The position numbers were made by a program, and so were the translations under genes. Below are positions 62,143-64,000 of a stretch of 64,000 nt of DNA, one piece after another. This DNA comes from CAWDMC01 sp963803295 (GTDB lineage Bacteria; Acidobacteriota; Terriglobia; UBA7540). The notes under the pieces were generated by a model, which saw only the letters and a list, made by a program, of their open reading frames with translations, was not told where the DNA came from and did not search any database. The stretch spans positions 372,001 to 436,000 of the forward strand of contig CAWDMC010000022.1 in assembly GCA_963803295.1 (NCBI GenBank). The letters run 5' to 3'. Positions within the stretch are counted from its first letter, which is position 1. Each line of letters opens with the position of its first letter.

Positions 62143-64000
62143 ATGCACGATATCATCGATAACCGAAATGAGCGATTAGTCGACCATGTCAATCGCGTCC
62201 TAGGCACGACAGAGGCGGCACGGTTTGCGGTCGGTTACTTCTTTCTGTCAGGTCTCACTCCAATTTCACACAAGCTGGCCAAGGTCAAAGAGCTTCGACT
62301 GCTGATCGGCAACACCAGCAACCGCGAGACCTTAGGAGCAACTTGCCGAAGAGGATAATGTAGGTTTGACTCAATAGTCGAAGCCGCCGAGTCTCAGGCC
62401 TATCCCAAGCGAACAGAGGCTCAGCGGATGGCAGTGGAGACTGCGGCTAACATTTGGTCGAGCGCTGAGCTGATGGACCAGACGGACGAAGGCGAGGAGC
62501 TTGTCAAGACGCTGGCCCGGATGATCGAAGAAGTACGCATTAAGGTCCGCGTCTATACCAAAGGCCGCCTTCACGCCAAGGCTTACATCTTTGATTACGG
62601 AGACGTTTACGACCTGTTCGGCAAGAAGCTGGAACGCCACGAAGAGGGCATTGCCGTGGTGGGCTCTTCCAATCTCACACTGTCAGGCGTGACGCACAAT
62701 ACCGAACTGAACGTGGTGGTCCAGGGAAATGACAATCACGCGGAACTGGTCCGTTGGTTTGACGAGCTATGGAACGAGTCGCAAGATTTTGACGAAGCGC
62801 TGCTGCGGGAAATGCAGCAGTCGTGGGCGATGGTTCCGGTTCGACCTTACGACATTTACATGAAGACCCTTTACTCGCTAGTAAAGGATCGGCTGGGCGG
62901 ACGAAGACGATAAGGACCTTCTTGGGGATGATGAGATAACCAAAAGACTCGCCGATTTCCAGAAAGTCGCGGTGCGCCAGGCCGTGCAGATCATTCGTGA
63001 CTACGGCGGCGGCTTTGTGGCTGATGTAGTGGGGCTGGGCAAGAGCTACATCGGCGCGGCCATTGTGAAACACTTCGAGCGAGTGGATCACGCCCGACCT
63101 CTGATTATCTGTCCTGCTCCTCTCGTGGACATGTGGGAACTCTACAACGAAGCGTATCACCTGAATGCCCGCGTGCTCTCTATGGGCTATCTGGTCGAGG
63201 GCGGGAACGGCGCTCGAAATATCCTGCTAGAGAATCCACTGTTCAGGGACTGAGACTTCGTGCTGATCGACTGAGAGCCACAATTTCCGATATCCCGATA
63301 CGCAGCGTTACAGGATCGTGGAGGCCTTTCTTTCCACGGGTCGGCGTTGTCTGCTTCCTGACGGCTACTCCACGAAACAAGAGCGCGTCGGACGTTTACT
63401 ACCAGATTAAGCTGTTCCACCAGAGCGATAAGACCGACCTGCCCGTATGACCCTGCCGATCTCAAACAATATTTCAAGCTGATCGAGGGCGGCGAGAGAA
63501 AGCTTCCCGAGCTTTTGAGGCACGTGCTGATTCGCCGCACCCGGAGCCATATCTTGCGCTGGTACGGCTTTGACGCCCAAACGCACCAGCCGATCGATTC
63601 TTCGCGTTTTCAGGTGTACACCGGCGGAAAGAGGCGGGCCTACGTCATGGTAGCTGGCCAGCACCAATACTATGCCGAAACGCGAGTTGGAGACGATCGA
63701 GTACGGCATCGAGGATACGTACCAGGGCCTCTATCAGCAACTGCGCGGTTATTTGGGGAAGGCTCACGAGCTGAGCCCTCGAAGTCGGAAACGGCCTGGA
63801 GGATAAGCTCACTGCGAACGAACTTACCTACGCCCGGTACGGCCTATGGCATTACGTGGTCAAGGCAAAACAAAGGCACAGAGCCCTACGCCAGCTTGCA
63901 CCGGGCTGGCGGGAATTTGCGCGGGCTGATTCGGGTTTTGATCTTCAAACGGTTTGAATCGAGCGTGTTCGCCTTCCGGGAAACAGTTCGCAGGTTGCTG
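62143..64000 (+). pseudogene. PLD-domain SNF2-family helicase, frameshifted, runs off window
   Basis: The N-terminal part is phospholipase-D-like: NERLVDHVNRVLGTTEAARF at 62170, AVGYFFLSGLTPI, then (after shifts near 62336 and 62375) the catalytic HAKAYIFD (H-x-K-x4-D) near 62574 and VVGSSNLTLSG near 62660. A further shift near 62895 leads into the SNF2 motor: GGGFVADVVGLGKSYIGAAI with Walker A (63025-63062). A TGA at 63251 stands where Tyr is expected. One extra base disrupts the DEAH-like box (LIDESHNFRY) at about 63270. FLTATPRNKSASDVYYQIKL and LRHVLIRRTRSHILRWYG follow. Such PLD-helicases accompany methylases in phage-defence loci. The C-terminal helicase half lies beyond 64000. At least six lesions make it non-functional as read. 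Confidence 0.78.

Noticed and set aside
1..64000. CRISPR array or rRNA genes
   Set aside because: I saw no regularly spaced direct repeats of 25-40 nt and no rRNA-like segments while reading through.

Overview
The window looks like chromosome of an acidobacterium close to the Solibacter/Bryobacter group. The support is a large TonB-receptor-like protein with an N-terminal carboxypeptidase-regulatory domain (37611-40793), secreted Tat-type glycoside hydrolases, zinc-ribbon membrane proteins and the general GC-rich gene style. This is inference from family content; there is no rRNA in the window.

Layout. 1-4.7 kb: chemotaxis operon (cheW partial, cheR with a frameshift, cheB, cheY, a soluble chemoreceptor-like protein). 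4.9-11.3 kb: housekeeping genes (Mrp/ApbC Fe-S carrier plus DUF971 partner, beta-propeller protein, metallo-hydrolase, two small exported or membrane proteins, amidohydrolase). 11.6-15.7 kb: remains of a carbohydrate cluster (intact glycogen-debranching enzyme between a truncated glucose dehydrogenase and a broken GH63-like glucosidase). 15.7-19.8 kb: scar zone with fragments of a sigma-54 activator, tyrosine integrase pieces in both orientations, the 3' part of an initiator tRNA (attachment site), a RepA-like replication protein with iteron-like repeats, and a truncated amidohydrolase.

19.9-31.1 kb: catabolic cluster. A minus-strand operon (cyclase, E1 alpha, E1 beta, HAD phosphatase) faces a plus-strand operon (class III aminotransferase, two amidohydrolase-like proteins, SDR, xylose-isomerase-like TIM barrel, L-rhamnose mutarotase). 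A paralogue of the TIM barrel and a URO-D family protein lie on the left. 31.3-51.9 kb: polysaccharide/L-rhamnose utilisation locus, with two minus-strand operons (receptor, cupin, GH2, GH39-like; and rhamnulokinase with two large hydrolases), a plus-strand RhaT-like transporter and a frameshifted DUF6259 protein. Together they suggest extracellular degradation of a rhamnose-containing glycan, uptake, mutarotation and phosphorylation. I see no isomerase or aldolase of the classical rha pathway and no dedicated regulator.

52-57.4 kb: transposase remnant, an intact ArsR/AHSA1/DoxX operon followed by a frameshifted DUF4256 gene, a resolvase fragment and two broken hypothetical genes. 57.5-64 kb: a heavily eroded defence-type locus. 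It holds an Eco57I-like N6-adenine methylase, then a sigma-70-type factor whose N-terminal domain resembles the N-terminal domain of that methylase, then a PLD-SNF2 helicase running off the window. All three carry several stops or frameshifts. The methylase/sigma/helicase arrangement is the most unusual observation here.
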